64,000 nt of DNA from Arthrobacter sp. StoSoilB22 (GCF_019977315.1 NZ_AP024652.1:310001-374000), one strand, 5' to 3'. Shown: positions 25,781-34,818, counted from the first letter of the stretch. Notes: generated by a model from the sequence alone, not told the origin. Made by a program: numbers and translations.

Positions 25781-26596
25781 TCAGCGGTCGCTCGCAACTC
25801 CAACTCCAGCCCCAGCCATCACGCTCCTGGCCCGCACCGTGACGGCTGCCCCGAGAACTAGAGCAGCAGCAACAGCCGCGGCCACCGCCGTCGGGAATGA
25901 CTCGGGTGCGTCGGCGCTGCGGCCCACGGTGATCCACAAGAGGCCCCACGCGATTGCAGCCGCCAACGCGAGCCGGCCGTGACCCTTGATTGCCAAAGCG
26001 ATTCCAACCACGGCTACCACCACCAGCACAGCCACGGACCAGATTTCGGGACGCAACCCAAAGCCCTGAAAACCAGATGCCTTCAGAGCCGCCGCGATGT
26101 TGGCGCATGTGGCCACACTGACCCAGCCCAGATAGAGGCCCAGGGTCCCGTCCACCACCACAGCTTCAACCCAGGAGCCAGCGCGGGTCTGGCTGTAGCG
26201 GAGGAATGCCACCACGAGCGTCGCCAGCAGGGCCAGGATCACCACAACACTGACCAAAAGAAGACCCGCCTGCACGGACAGGATCCACGCCGCATTGAGA
26301 ATCATGGACGCCGCAACGATCCAGCCAAGGGAGCGCTGCCGTTCCGAGGACCGCTGCGAGGGCAACCATTGCCACACCGTGTAAGCAACAAGCCCGGTGT
26401 ACACCACGGACCATATGGAGAAGGCAGGCGTGGCTGGCGCCAGCAGGGTTGAGTCGGCGGCCAGGGCGCCGCCGGCGGCCTGCGCGATCGGTGTCCCGCC
26501 AAAGACTCCGACGCCGATCATGGAACCAACAATGCAGATCACCAAGCTCACAGTGACTGCGATCTGCCGCCGAAGATCCGGGCTTTGGGTTGCCAT
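25781..26596 (-). CDS. TspO/MBR-like (tryptophan-rich sensory) membrane protein
   Basis: 271 residues from the ATG at 26596, which has GAAAGAGG upstream; a longer frame to 26677 is rejected. The protein has about eight hydrophobic helices and a Trp-containing segment (PAFSIWSVVYTGLVAYTVWQWLP) characteristic of larger actinobacterial TspO/MBR homologues. TspO proteins bind tetrapyrroles or other ligands. It is divergent from a MarR gene (125 bp between starts). Confidence 0.7.
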   Translation of the reverse strand: MATQSPDLRRQIAVTVSLVICIVGSMIGVGVFGGTPIAQAAGGALAADSTLLAPATPAFSIWSVVYTGLVAYTVWQWLPSQRSSERQRSLGWIVAASMILNAAWILSVQAGLLLVSVVVILALLATLVVAFLRYSQTRAGSWVEAVVVDGTLGLYLGWVSVATCANIAAALKASGFQGFGLRPEIWSVAVLVVVAVVGIALAIKGHGRLALAAAIAWGLLWITVGRSADAPESFPTAVAAAVAAALVLGAAVTVRARSVMAGAGVGVASDR

Positions 26597-26720
26597 GTGC
26601 AGTGCCTCTTTCCTGGTGCTATACGGGGGTGGGATGTGCGGGGTCATGCATTCAGGGGGTACGTGACTTACTATCAAATTGCTAGTGAAACGAGCTTTAC
26701 GCTTATCGAAGGAACACGGG

Positions 26721-27260
26721 ATGGACGCTCAAAGTCACGCAAAGGGCTATTGGTACGGCAAGGACCCTGGTCAAAAGGCCATAGCCATCGACGTGCTGAA
26801 CGCCCTGCGGGATTACCGTGCTTCCGAGCAAGCGATGCGGCGCAGGACGCGTTCGTCCATGGGCATGGGCGAAAAGGACCTCCTGGCGCTGCGTTATCTG
26901 TTCGAAGCCGAGGCCGACGGCAAGGTGATGAAGCCGAAGGATCTGGGCGACAAGCTCGGCATAACGTCGGCGTCCATGACAACCCTGATCGACCGTTTGG
27001 TGGAGTCCGGCCATATTCGGCGGGAACCCCACCCCACCGATCGCCGGGCACTGATCCTGAAGGCAACGCCTGGCTCGGACCAGGAAGTACGGCATACCTT
27101 GGGCGGCATGCATCGGAGGATGCTGGATGCGGCCTGCGCTTTGACCCCCGAAGATTCCCGGGTGGTGGTGGGCTTCCTGCAGCACATGCGCGAAGCACTC
27201 GACACGATTGATGACGAGACTGAAGACGGTGCGCATCCTGAGGGGCCCGCCCAGTCATGA
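26721..27260 (+). CDS. MarR-family transcriptional regulator
   Basis: 179 residues from the ATG at 26721 with AAGGA 8 nt upstream. Winged HTH: MKPKDLGDKLGITSASMTTL and wing RREPHPTDRRALIL. An extended N-terminal helix precedes it. It overlaps the crtYf-crtEb stop by 6 bp in convergent orientation. It may control the divergent TspO-like gene. It resembles in layout the second MarR at 33185, at the other end of the carotenoid operon. Confidence 0.85.
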   Translation: MDAQSHAKGYWYGKDPGQKAIAIDVLNALRDYRASEQAMRRRTRSSMGMGEKDLLALRYLFEAEADGKVMKPKDLGDKLGITSASMTTLIDRLVESGHIRREPHPTDRRALILKATPGSDQEVRHTLGGMHRRMLDAACALTPEDSRVVVGFLQHMREALDTIDDETEDGAHPEGPAQS

Positions 27261-28460
27261 CGTGAGGCTCCACTGCAGGATGAAAATGAGCGTCACCAGG
27301 AATCCTGAACCGTAGTTGAGCCAGATGAACCGCCGCCATGCCACATTGGTGCGTGCCGCCGTCGTGTCCGTGACGTTCCAATAGCGTGCGCAATTGATGA
27401 TGTAGGGGACGGCGATGATCGCCGCGAGCGGTCCGGGCCACGGAGTGGCCAGCATGGCCAGTCCGGCAACCAGCCAGAGCACGACGGCGAGCCTCACCGT
27501 CCGGCGGGCGCCGATGACTGTTGCTATGGAGCCGATCCCGGCCTGACGGTCGGGTTCGATGTCCTGGACGGCGCCGAACGCATGGGCCGCCATACCCCAC
27601 AGGAAGAACGCCACAAGCAGGACCACCAAGCCGGGTGTCACGTCCGCCCCCGCCAAGGCCAGTCCGGCGACGGCGGGACTCACGAAGTGCGTACTGGACG
27701 TCAGCGAGTCCAAGACAGGGCGTTCCTTGAAGCGGAGTCCTGCGACGGAGTAGGCCACCACGGCGAAGGCGCTGACGGCCAGGCTGATCCATGCCGCAGG
27801 CCCGCCGGCGAATGCCAACACCAGCAGGAAGGGAACGTTGGTGATGGCTGCGAGCCACAGCATGGGGCGATGGAGCCTCGGCTGGAGGAGCGCGCCTTCC
27901 ATGCCGCCTTTGCGCGGGTTTTTGAGGTCCGACTCGTAGTCGAAGACGTCGTTGATCCCGTACATGGCCAGGTTGTAGGGGATCAGGAAGTAGAAGGTGC
28001 CCACGATCAACACCCAGTCGATTTCCCGCGTGGTGAGGAGCATGGCCGCGGCAAACGGGTAGGCCGTGTTGATCCAGCTGACCGGCCGTGATGCGAGTAA
28101 CGCCTGTGGGATAAGGCCTTTGAGGTTACCCCCACGGTTGGATTCTCCGGAACGCTTGCGCGTCAGCCACATCCACAGACCAGGCAATGCCACGGCGCCG
28201 GCCAAGGGGTAGGCGAAGTCCTCGATGGGTGCCAGGCCTACTTTGAGGCCAAGGATGTGTGCGGAGTCGTAGTGGAAGAGTTCCATGCCGATCATGACGG
28301 AGTCGAACACCGCCGTGAGGACGGCCAGCGCAGCGAGCGCGAGGCCAACGGCTTTCCAGTGTTTGCCGCTTTCACCAGGACGGGCGCCCTGACGAGCAAA
28401 GATCACACCCGCGGCGACTGCCGCGGCGATGAAAGCGAGCGCGAGCCACAGGTAGGTCAT
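27255..28460 (-). CDS. Fused C50 carotenoid cyclase subunit CrtYf and lycopene elongase CrtEb
   Basis: 401 residues. Residues 1 to about 115 match the small cyclase subunit CrtYf (FDSVMIGMELFHYDSAHI; APIEDFAYPLAG). From about 120 the UbiA-type prenyltransferase CrtEb begins (LLASRPVSWINTAYPF), with the Mg-binding motifs NDVFDYESD and QDIEPDRQAG. CrtEb adds C5 units to lycopene (flavuxanthin-type C50), then the CrtYe/CrtYf pair closes the rings (decaprenoxanthin or an isomer). In Corynebacterium glutamicum these are two genes; here they form one polypeptide. Last gene of the operon; ATGA overlap with crtYe. Confidence 0.88.
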   Translation of the reverse strand: MTYLWLALAFIAAAVAAGVIFARQGARPGESGKHWKAVGLALAALAVLTAVFDSVMIGMELFHYDSAHILGLKVGLAPIEDFAYPLAGAVALPGLWMWLTRKRSGESNRGGNLKGLIPQALLASRPVSWINTAYPFAAAMLLTTREIDWVLIVGTFYFLIPYNLAMYGINDVFDYESDLKNPRKGGMEGALLQPRLHRPMLWLAAITNVPFLLVLAFAGGPAAWISLAVSAFAVVAYSVAGLRFKERPVLDSLTSSTHFVSPAVAGLALAGADVTPGLVVLLVAFFLWGMAAHAFGAVQDIEPDRQAGIGSIATVIGARRTVRLAVVLWLVAGLAMLATPWPGPLAAIIAVPYIINCARYWNVTDTTAARTNVAWRRFIWLNYGSGFLVTLIFILQWSLTS

Positions 28461-28813
28461 ACGTTCTCACGCTCCCGTGCTCTTTCACTGCGTTTGGCCG
28501 GAGTCCGGTCAAGAAGCTGCCGTGCGCCTGTGTACAAAACCATGGTGCACAGCACCAGGAAAAGCAGGAATACGGGTTCCTCTATTGGCAGTTCTGGTGC
28601 CAGGAGCAGCCCGGTGGCGATAGTGCCTTCGCCGCGCAGAAAGATCCCCAGGCCGATGCCGGCCACGTCCCAGCCGAGCAGGAACAAGACCCCGACGGCG
28701 GTCACGATCGCCGCCGCTTTTGCGTCCCGCCAGAAGAACAGGCGGAAGCGGTGGTCGAGCAGAAGCATGCAGGTGATGCCCATGACTAACGACGCCAAGT
28801 AGAGAAAACCCAT
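28457..28813 (-). CDS. crtYe: C50 carotenoid cyclase subunit CrtYe
   Basis: 118 residues with three membrane helices and the lycopene-cyclase motif LPIEEPVFLLFL. It works as a heteromer with the CrtYf domain encoded next. Its ATG overlaps the crtI stop by one base (TGATG) and its stop overlaps the next start (ATGA), so its translation is coupled on both sides. Confidence 0.88.
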   Translation of the reverse strand: MGFLYLASLVMGITCMLLLDHRFRLFFWRDAKAAAIVTAVGVLFLLGWDVAGIGLGIFLRGEGTIATGLLLAPELPIEEPVFLLFLVLCTMVLYTGARQLLDRTPAKRSERARERENV

Positions 28814-30465
28814 CAGCCAATCCTGCTAGCTACAGGCCTCACAGTGGTAGGGCCGGTGCTGTGATCGCCGCGGATCCGCTTCAGGACCAGCTCGGCACTG
28901 ATGAGGCACATGGGCACGCCCACGCCAGGAGCGGTAGTAGCCCCGGCGTAGTACAGGCCGCGAACACGCTTGGAAGCATTCTGGGCCCGGAACATGGCGC
29001 TTTGCTTCAGGGTGTGTGCCGGTCCCAGCATGCCGCCGCGCCACGAGTTGTAGTCCCGGGCAAAGTCGGCCGGTCCGATGGTGTGCCGGACCACCACTCG
29101 TTCGCGGAGATCCGGAATGTTGGCCCACTGGGCGATCTGGTCGATGGCGGCGTCGGCGGTCCGTTCGATGAGTTCATCGCCCGCACCGTCGGGTCCGCCT
29201 GCTCCCAGCGAGGGGTCGGCGGGGATGGGAACCAGAACAAAAAGATTCTCGTGGTCCTTGGGTGCGACGCCGGGGTCGGTGGCGCTGGGTTTGCACACGT
29301 AGATGGAGGCGGGATCCGGGATGCTGGGGTCGTCCCCGAAGATTGAGGCGAAGTTGGCCTCCCAATCCCGGGTGAAGAACAGGGAGTGGTGGGGAAGATC
29401 CGGCAGGGAACCTTTCACGCCCAACATCACCAGGACTGCGCCGGGCCCACTGGTCCGGCTCTGCCAGTACTTCTTGTTGTAGCTCCGGTCCTGGACTCCG
29501 AGTAGTTGTGTCTCGGTGTGGTGGAGGTCGGCGCCGGATACTACTTGGTCGGCAACGCTGTAGTGCTCCGCGCCGGAACTGTCGCGCCACTTGACGCCGG
29601 TGACTTCCCGGCTGTCTTTGCCGGTAAACCATGCAGGAAGTTCCAGGCCGTCAAAACGCCCGATCTTCTTGGGGTGGGCCGCCTCACGGGTGGTGATCTT
29701 GAGGGCTTCGGCCCCCGTGTGGATCCTGACTCCCGCGTCGATGGCTAGGGTTTCCAGGCGTTCAACCAGCGCCCAAAAACCGCCCATTGGGTATTGCACG
29801 CCGTCGCTCAGGTCCAAGGCACTCATCAGGTGGTACATCGCCGGAGCAGCGGACGGGCTGGTGCCCAGGAAGACCGCCGGGTAACCGAGGACCTGGCGAA
29901 GGACGGGGTGCTGGAAGCGCTGCGAGACGTATTTGTCCAAGGGCGTCAGCAGTAGCTGGGCGAGCTTGGGCAGGCTCCGCACAACGTCCGGTTGAAGCAG
30001 TGCCTGCAGTTTGGTGAACGGGTTGTAGAGGAAGAACCGTTCAGCCATCTTTGTGGTGTGTTGCGCCGAAGCGAGGTAGGAACGGAGTTCCTTGGCGCTG
30101 CCGGGCTCAACGCTTTCGAAAGTGCCCAGAACCTGGTCGCTGCCAAGGGGGATGGTCAGCGGGTCCGGCCGCACGCCGTCGTGGTTTGGCTCGCTGAAGA
30201 TGCGGTACGCGGGACTGAGCGTGCGCAGATCCAACTGTTCGGCGGTGCTGGTGCCGAGCAGCTCAAAGAAGTGATCGAAGACGCCCGGCATCAAGTACCA
30301 GGAGGGGCCGGTGTCCCAGCGGAAGCCGTCGCGTTCGAGGCTTCCGGCGCGGCCACCCACTTGGTGGCGTTGTTCGAGGAGCTGGACCTCGTGTCCTTCG
30401 TGGGCGAGGAGTGCGGCGGTGGCAAGCCCAGCGATGCCACCACCGATCACCACTGTCCGGGTCAT
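28813..30465 (-). CDS. crtI: Phytoene desaturase
   Basis: 550 residues. The N-terminal FAD-binding Rossmann motif VVIGGGIAGLATAALLAHEG is followed by GGRAGSLERDGFRWDTGPSWY. The C-terminal CrtI signature is GLYYAGATTAPGVGVPMCLIS. It desaturates phytoene to lycopene at the membrane. The ATG at 30465 overlaps the crtB stop as ATGA; an in-frame start at 30483 lies inside crtB and is rejected. Confidence 0.93.
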   Translation of the reverse strand: MTRTVVIGGGIAGLATAALLAHEGHEVQLLEQRHQVGGRAGSLERDGFRWDTGPSWYLMPGVFDHFFELLGTSTAEQLDLRTLSPAYRIFSEPNHDGVRPDPLTIPLGSDQVLGTFESVEPGSAKELRSYLASAQHTTKMAERFFLYNPFTKLQALLQPDVVRSLPKLAQLLLTPLDKYVSQRFQHPVLRQVLGYPAVFLGTSPSAAPAMYHLMSALDLSDGVQYPMGGFWALVERLETLAIDAGVRIHTGAEALKITTREAAHPKKIGRFDGLELPAWFTGKDSREVTGVKWRDSSGAEHYSVADQVVSGADLHHTETQLLGVQDRSYNKKYWQSRTSGPGAVLVMLGVKGSLPDLPHHSLFFTRDWEANFASIFGDDPSIPDPASIYVCKPSATDPGVAPKDHENLFVLVPIPADPSLGAGGPDGAGDELIERTADAAIDQIAQWANIPDLRERVVVRHTIGPADFARDYNSWRGGMLGPAHTLKQSAMFRAQNASKRVRGLYYAGATTAPGVGVPMCLISAELVLKRIRGDHSTGPTTVRPVASRIG

Positions 30466-31397
30466 CGCTGGAGCTCCATCCATGTTGAGGCGACGGCACG
30501 GGCGGCGAGCCCGGCTTTTACCGTGTCCGGTACCCGGACCCGGGATCGGTAGAGCTCGTCCACAGTGGTCTGCTCAATTCTGTCCGTCAGTGCCTGGAAC
30601 AGTGCTGAGGCGCTCCGGACGGCGGCCCTGGCGTCACGCGGCAGCAGGGGAATGACGGCGTTGGCATCGGCCAGCTGCGCACGGATGGTGCGGACCCATT
30701 CCATGCGCTCGCGGTCCTCAAGATGGTCCGAGGTGCCAAGGTAGCTTCGGCCCAGGCGGGTTGTGTCGTCGGCCAGGTCCCTCAGGAAATTGATGTTCTG
30801 GAAAGCAGCACCCAACCTGCTGGCGCCGTACTCCAAAGCCGCGGCGTCGCCGTCGTCGATGCTCTCATCCCGCATGAAGACGCGCAGGCACATCAGCCCC
30901 ACCACCTCGGCGGAACCGTGAACGTAGCCGTCGTGGGCGTCGGCGTCGAAGCGCAGCGGGGCCTGCTGTGGGGCCTGCTGTGGGGCTACAACGGGCGAGC
31001 CTTCAGTGTGCTCGCCAAGGTCCATGCGCATGGAGTCAAAGAACGGATCGATGAGCGAGTCATCAATCCTTGCGGTGCGGGCTGTCTGGGCGAACGCGTG
31101 GATGATGAGGTCGCTGCTGTAGCCGAGCTGGACGGCCCTGTGTGTCTCGTCAATGAAGTGGGTCAGGGCGTCGCACTGCTCCTGGTAGCTCAGGCCGGCT
31201 TCGGCCGTCACTCCGTCAACGAGTTCGTCGGCCACCCGCACCAGGGCGTAGATGTTGCGGACGTGCTGGCGGTGCCGGGAACCCAGGAGCCTGCACGCCA
31301 GGCCAAACGAGGTGGAGTAAGCGGAGATGACCTGGTTGGCGGCACGTTCGGCCGTGCGGGTGAAATGCGTGAATGAGGTATCCGTCGCGACGCTCAT
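30462..31397 (-). CDS. crtB: Phytoene synthase
   Basis: 311 residues of the squalene/phytoene synthase family, joining two geranylgeranyl diphosphates to phytoene. The two Asp-rich motifs are seen as RVADELVDG and NFLRDLADD. An insert near residue 145 holds a duplicated APQQ unit (APQQAPQQAP), encoded by a short tandem DNA repeat. The start at 31397 overlaps the crtE stop (ATGA). Confidence 0.92.
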   Translation of the reverse strand: MSVATDTSFTHFTRTAERAANQVISAYSTSFGLACRLLGSRHRQHVRNIYALVRVADELVDGVTAEAGLSYQEQCDALTHFIDETHRAVQLGYSSDLIIHAFAQTARTARIDDSLIDPFFDSMRMDLGEHTEGSPVVAPQQAPQQAPLRFDADAHDGYVHGSAEVVGLMCLRVFMRDESIDDGDAAALEYGASRLGAAFQNINFLRDLADDTTRLGRSYLGTSDHLEDRERMEWVRTIRAQLADANAVIPLLPRDARAAVRSASALFQALTDRIEQTTVDELYRSRVRVPDTVKAGLAARAVASTWMELQR

Positions 31398-32530
31398 GAT
31401 TGCCGTCCCTCCAGCTGTCCCGCGAGATTGAGCATCACGTTGCGGACACTTTCCGGGATGGTGCTGGTCAGTTGATGGTTGAAAGCTTGCATTTGTTCCT
31501 CGATGAGGCTTTGGACAAATGCCTCGGCCCCGCAGTCGGTGAGATGCCGGCGGACATGCTCGCCGTCTCCGACGCTGAGTTCGGGCATGCCGAAGAAGGG
31601 TTGGATATCCGTCCACGCGATGGTGGTCCGTGCGTGGGCGATGATGGCCGTCTCCTTGCCTTCGCGGAGGTCCGAAAAGGGATCCTTACCGTGCCGGCGA
31701 GGATCCCCGAAAGTGGACAGGAGGTCGTCCTGGAGTTGGAAGGCGAGGCCAAGATGCCTGCCGGCTGTTGCCAGCGCATTTTCGATCCCGAAGTCGGCGC
31801 CGGCCAGCGTAGCGGCGGCTCGTAGCGGAAGTTCGAACGTGTAGGTCGCTGTCTTGTAGCCGCACATCACCAGGATGGTCTGGAGGTCCGGGGCAATAAT
31901 GCCGTCGCCCAGGCCCACGTCCAATTGTTCGCCCGCTACGGTCTCGTTGATGGTGTGTTCCAGGAGGTCCAGCAGCCTCAGGCGGAGCTCGTGGGGGAGG
32001 TCTGCGCGGGCAAAGGACTGGTGTGTGGCCGCAAGGAGCATGTCGCCCATCAGGATGCCGCCGGTCTGGGCCCAATGAAGGCCGTTGCCGGATCGGGCGC
32101 TATCTTCGCCGGTGGTTTGGGCGCCGGCGGTTTGGGCGCGGGCGGTTTCGCCGGCTTCGGCGAGGAGGGATCCGATCAGGTTGGGGTGTCCGCGGCGGAC
32201 GAGGTCGCCGTCGATCACGTCATCATGCAGGAGGAAGGCGTAGTGCAGGAGTTCGATGGCGGCGGCGATGCTGATGGCGGTTTCGCGGTGGCGTGGTTGT
32301 GCGGAACGGCGGTGTTCCTGCTGTAGGGCGTCGTAGGTCTCCATCAGCAGAAGGGGCCGAACGAACTTGCCGCCGAGGACGTTTTGGCCGGCGAGCGCCC
32401 AGAGTCTGGCGAAGTCCGGGCCGTAGGCTGTTGCTGCGCTGGCCCTCTTGCCGATCAGCCCGCTGAGCTCGTTTTCGATCGCGGTGCAGAGATCGGTCCG
32501 GCCGCGGACGGTGTTTGAGGTGATGGTCAT
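31394..32530 (-). CDS. crtE: Geranylgeranyl diphosphate synthase
   Basis: 378 residues of the trans-prenyltransferase family. First Asp-rich motif LLHDDVIDGD, second FQLQDDLLSTFGD; a GKFVRP motif (GGKFVRPLLL) lies near residue 54. A short Ala/Thr-rich insert (ARAQTAGAQTTG) follows the first motif. Makes the C20 precursor for CrtB. The start overlaps the idi stop as ATGA. Confidence 0.92.
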   Translation of the reverse strand: MTITSNTVRGRTDLCTAIENELSGLIGKRASAATAYGPDFARLWALAGQNVLGGKFVRPLLLMETYDALQQEHRRSAQPRHRETAISIAAAIELLHYAFLLHDDVIDGDLVRRGHPNLIGSLLAEAGETARAQTAGAQTTGEDSARSGNGLHWAQTGGILMGDMLLAATHQSFARADLPHELRLRLLDLLEHTINETVAGEQLDVGLGDGIIAPDLQTILVMCGYKTATYTFELPLRAAATLAGADFGIENALATAGRHLGLAFQLQDDLLSTFGDPRRHGKDPFSDLREGKETAIIAHARTTIAWTDIQPFFGMPELSVGDGEHVRRHLTDCGAEAFVQSLIEEQMQAFNHQLTSTIPESVRNVMLNLAGQLEGRQS

Positions 32531-33081
32531 GCTTGGGCTCCGGCTTGGAGTGGCAGGGCGTCGGCCTCGAGGAGCTGTGGGAATTGAAGTCCAAGCCAGG
32601 GGCTGAACGCGGCCGGCGTGTGTTCAAGTGCGTCGGCGAGCAGCGCAGGCGAGATCCAGGCCCAGTCCGCAACTTCGGCGGGATTTGGCTTCAACACCCC
32701 GGCGATGCGGGCTGTGTATACGGGGCAAACTTCATTCTCGACGATCCCCAGGGGGTCTACGGCCCTGTAACGGAAGTGCGGGAGGACCAGGTCAATCCTG
32801 GTGACGTCTACTCCGAGTTCGAACTGTGCCCGCCTGAGGATGGCGTCCTCGAATTCCTCGCCGGGGCCGGGGTGGCCGCAGAAGCTGTTGGTCCACACCC
32901 CGGGCCACGTCTTTTTCTCGGGTGAACGGCGGGTGAGGAGAACTTCCCCGACCTCGTTGAGCAGGTAGCAGGAGAATGCCAGATGGAGGGGGGTGTTGAG
33001 TGTGTGGACTCCTGCTTTGGGAGCCTGCCCAATGGGCGTTCCTTCGTCGTCAAGGAGGACTACCATCTCTGTCGCGTTCAT
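32527..33081 (-). CDS. idi: Isopentenyl-diphosphate delta-isomerase, type I
   Basis: 184 residues with the Nudix-like fold. The catalytic Cys lies in TNSFCGHPGPGEE and the Glu in VENEVCPVYTAR. It converts IPP to DMAPP. The ATG at 33081 has GGAGGAAGG upstream; an in-frame extension to 33240 is rejected. It is first gene of the carotenoid operon, supplying the substrate for CrtE. Confidence 0.92.
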   Translation of the reverse strand: MNATEMVVLLDDEGTPIGQAPKAGVHTLNTPLHLAFSCYLLNEVGEVLLTRRSPEKKTWPGVWTNSFCGHPGPGEEFEDAILRRAQFELGVDVTRIDLVLPHFRYRAVDPLGIVENEVCPVYTARIAGVLKPNPAEVADWAWISPALLADALEHTPAAFSPWLGLQFPQLLEADALPLQAGAQA

Positions 33082-33184
33082 GTTGCGCCTTCCTCCACAC
33101 CTTCGTTTCTGCCTAAACCTGAATATTGCTAGACAAGCTAGAAGAAAGGCTACCATGTAGGAAGTTAGGTGTAACATACCAATC
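33082..33184. promoter_or_regulatory. Divergent control region of the carotenoid operon and CrtR-like gene
   Basis: 103 bp, AT-richer than its surroundings, between the idi and marR starts. It contains a direct repeat GCTAG-ACAA-GCTAG (33128-33141) and overlapping TTGCTAGACAA. These are candidate binding sequences for the MarR product. No -35/-10 pair is clear enough to assign. Confidence 0.4.
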
Positions 33185-33784
33185 ATGTCCAGATCTGAAG
33201 ATATACCCGAAGAAGCCGGGACCCCGGTATCTGCCGGCATTTATCATCTGGACGCCAATGACCCACATCAGGAACTGGTGGATCGCTCCGGCCTTTCCGG
33301 CGAGGACGTTGAGCAGATCAGCGAACTCATGGCAGCGCTGGGACGGCTGCGCGAGGCCGAAGAACGCCTCTCCGACGCCTCGCTCAGATACATGAAACTC
33401 AACCAATCGGACATGCGCGCACTGCACTATCTGATTGTCTGCGCCAATCACGGTGTTATTGCCACACCCGGCGCCATCGCGTCCAGATTGCACATCTCGA
33501 CGGCGTCAACCACCAAGCTGCTCGACCGGCTGGAACGCGCCGGGCACGTCACACGACACGCCCACCCCTCCGACCGCCGCGCGCTCGCCATCGCCATTAC
33601 TCCCGAAACGCACGCGGCCGCCATGAAGACCGTCGGCCGGCAGCAAGCCAAGCGGTTCCTGGCCGCAGCACGCCTCACCCCCTCCGAACGGAAGACGGTT
33701 GCGCGCTTCTTGGATGACATGGCGCAAGAGATCGAGGTTTCCGGTGAAGCGTGGGCTGGTTCTGGGGCGCAGCCCGGGGTTTAG
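33185..33784 (+). CDS. crtR: MarR-family regulator, CrtR-like repressor candidate
   Basis: 199 residues. A winged HTH (GVIATPGAIASRLHISTASTTKL; wing TRHAHPSDRRALAI) is preceded by a long N-terminal helical region. It is divergent from idi-crtE. In Corynebacterium glutamicum a MarR protein, CrtR, occupies the same divergent position and represses the crt operon, with geranylgeranyl diphosphate relieving repression (established). The name is transferred by position and family only. Confidence 0.75.
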   Translation: MSRSEDIPEEAGTPVSAGIYHLDANDPHQELVDRSGLSGEDVEQISELMAALGRLREAEERLSDASLRYMKLNQSDMRALHYLIVCANHGVIATPGAIASRLHISTASTTKLLDRLERAGHVTRHAHPSDRRALAIAITPETHAAAMKTVGRQQAKRFLAAARLTPSERKTVARFLDDMAQEIEVSGEAWAGSGAQPGV

Positions 33785-33826
33785 GACGGAACCCGGCCCC
33801 AGTGCTGGACGCTCAGTTCAGGAATC

Positions 33827-34636
33827 TCAGTACAGGAAGATCGGCAGCCAGTCCCTGTTGTGCGCATGAACCAGCGCGAGGAACAGCACCAAGTCGAAGA
33901 GCAAGTGCACGGACACCACGTAGGTGAAGGATTTGGTGAGCTTGAACGTATACCCCTGGAGCAGGGCGAAGGGGAAGGTCAGCAGCGGACCCCACGACTG
34001 GTAGCCGATCTCCCACAGGAATGACGAGAAGACCACTGCTTGCAGGAGGTTGGCCAGCCAGTCCGGAAAATGTTGGCGCAGCAGGGTGAACGTGGTGCAG
34101 ATGAAGAACAGTTCGTCCCAGATTCCCACGGCGTTAACGCCAAGGAAGAGCCTCCAGAAGATCTCCGGATCGGAAGCATCCGGCCAGTTTTGGTAGACGC
34201 CCGTCCTGATCAGGTACACCGGCAGGATGAAGTACCCGAGTGCAACCACGCCTATGAGGTACAGCTTCGCGGCCAGCGGCCACTTGCGGCCCGTGTTCAC
34301 CGGGAATCTGATGATGTCTTCCCGGTAGAGGAACCGCGACACGAGCCACGGCAGCAGCACAGCCAACGCCAGGGCGCCACCCATGAGTGCCATGTGCTCT
34401 GTGCTGAGGTCAGCGTTGAGGGGCACCAGGCTGAAGATGGTCATGCCGGCCGCGATCAAGGCGAGGTGCCGCATCAGCCGGTGGTCGATGAACGCCGCAG
34501 TCAGTACGCTGGCCACCAGCAAGCCGTAACCGAGCAGCCCGTTACCCAAGGCAAAGAGCGGCACGCCGGACAAGGAAAGCAGCGCCGCTGGCAGCAGCTT
34601 CCAGGTCAGGGCGGTCCGGGGCAATTCCATGGACAT
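33827..34636 (-). CDS. CPBP-family-like intramembrane protein
   Basis: 269 residues with about eight membrane helices. The C-terminal half resembles CPBP (CAAX-protease/bacteriocin-processing) proteins: GIWDELFFICTTFTLLR, FSSFLWEIGY and HLLFDLVLF correspond to the three motif regions. The usual EExxxR is replaced by DELFFIC, so catalytic competence is doubtful. The ATG at 34636 has GGAGG 9-10 nt upstream. Confidence 0.65.
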   Translation of the reverse strand: MSMELPRTALTWKLLPAALLSLSGVPLFALGNGLLGYGLLVASVLTAAFIDHRLMRHLALIAAGMTIFSLVPLNADLSTEHMALMGGALALAVLLPWLVSRFLYREDIIRFPVNTGRKWPLAAKLYLIGVVALGYFILPVYLIRTGVYQNWPDASDPEIFWRLFLGVNAVGIWDELFFICTTFTLLRQHFPDWLANLLQAVVFSSFLWEIGYQSWGPLLTFPFALLQGYTFKLTKSFTYVVSVHLLFDLVLFLALVHAHNRDWLPIFLY

Positions 34637-34748
34637 GGTTGTCACCCCTCCAGCATGTCAGGGGTTCGTGTCCGGCAACATGTTTTCCCTCGTCAGGAGT
34701 CATCCCGGTGTCTCAGGTGCAGCGATTCGTCTGTAAGATTCGTGACAG

Positions 34749-34771
34749 GGCCCACATGTTTTCGTGGGGCC
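34749..34771. promoter_or_regulatory. Leader hairpin before the EAL gene
   Basis: GGCCCAC (34749-34755) pairs with GTGGGGCC (34764-34771) with one bulge. It lies between a candidate -10 box TAAGAT (34734-34739) and the start at 34819. Its role is unknown. Confidence 0.3.
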
Positions 34772-34818
34772 GGTCATGGCTGGCTTTGCCCAGTGGGGGA
34801 CACACAAAGGAATAATTT

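Noticed and set aside
26674..27858. Minus-strand frame of 394 codons across the MarR gene and crtEb end
   Set aside because: Spans two real genes in the wrong frame, basic/proline-rich composition typical of shadow frames.
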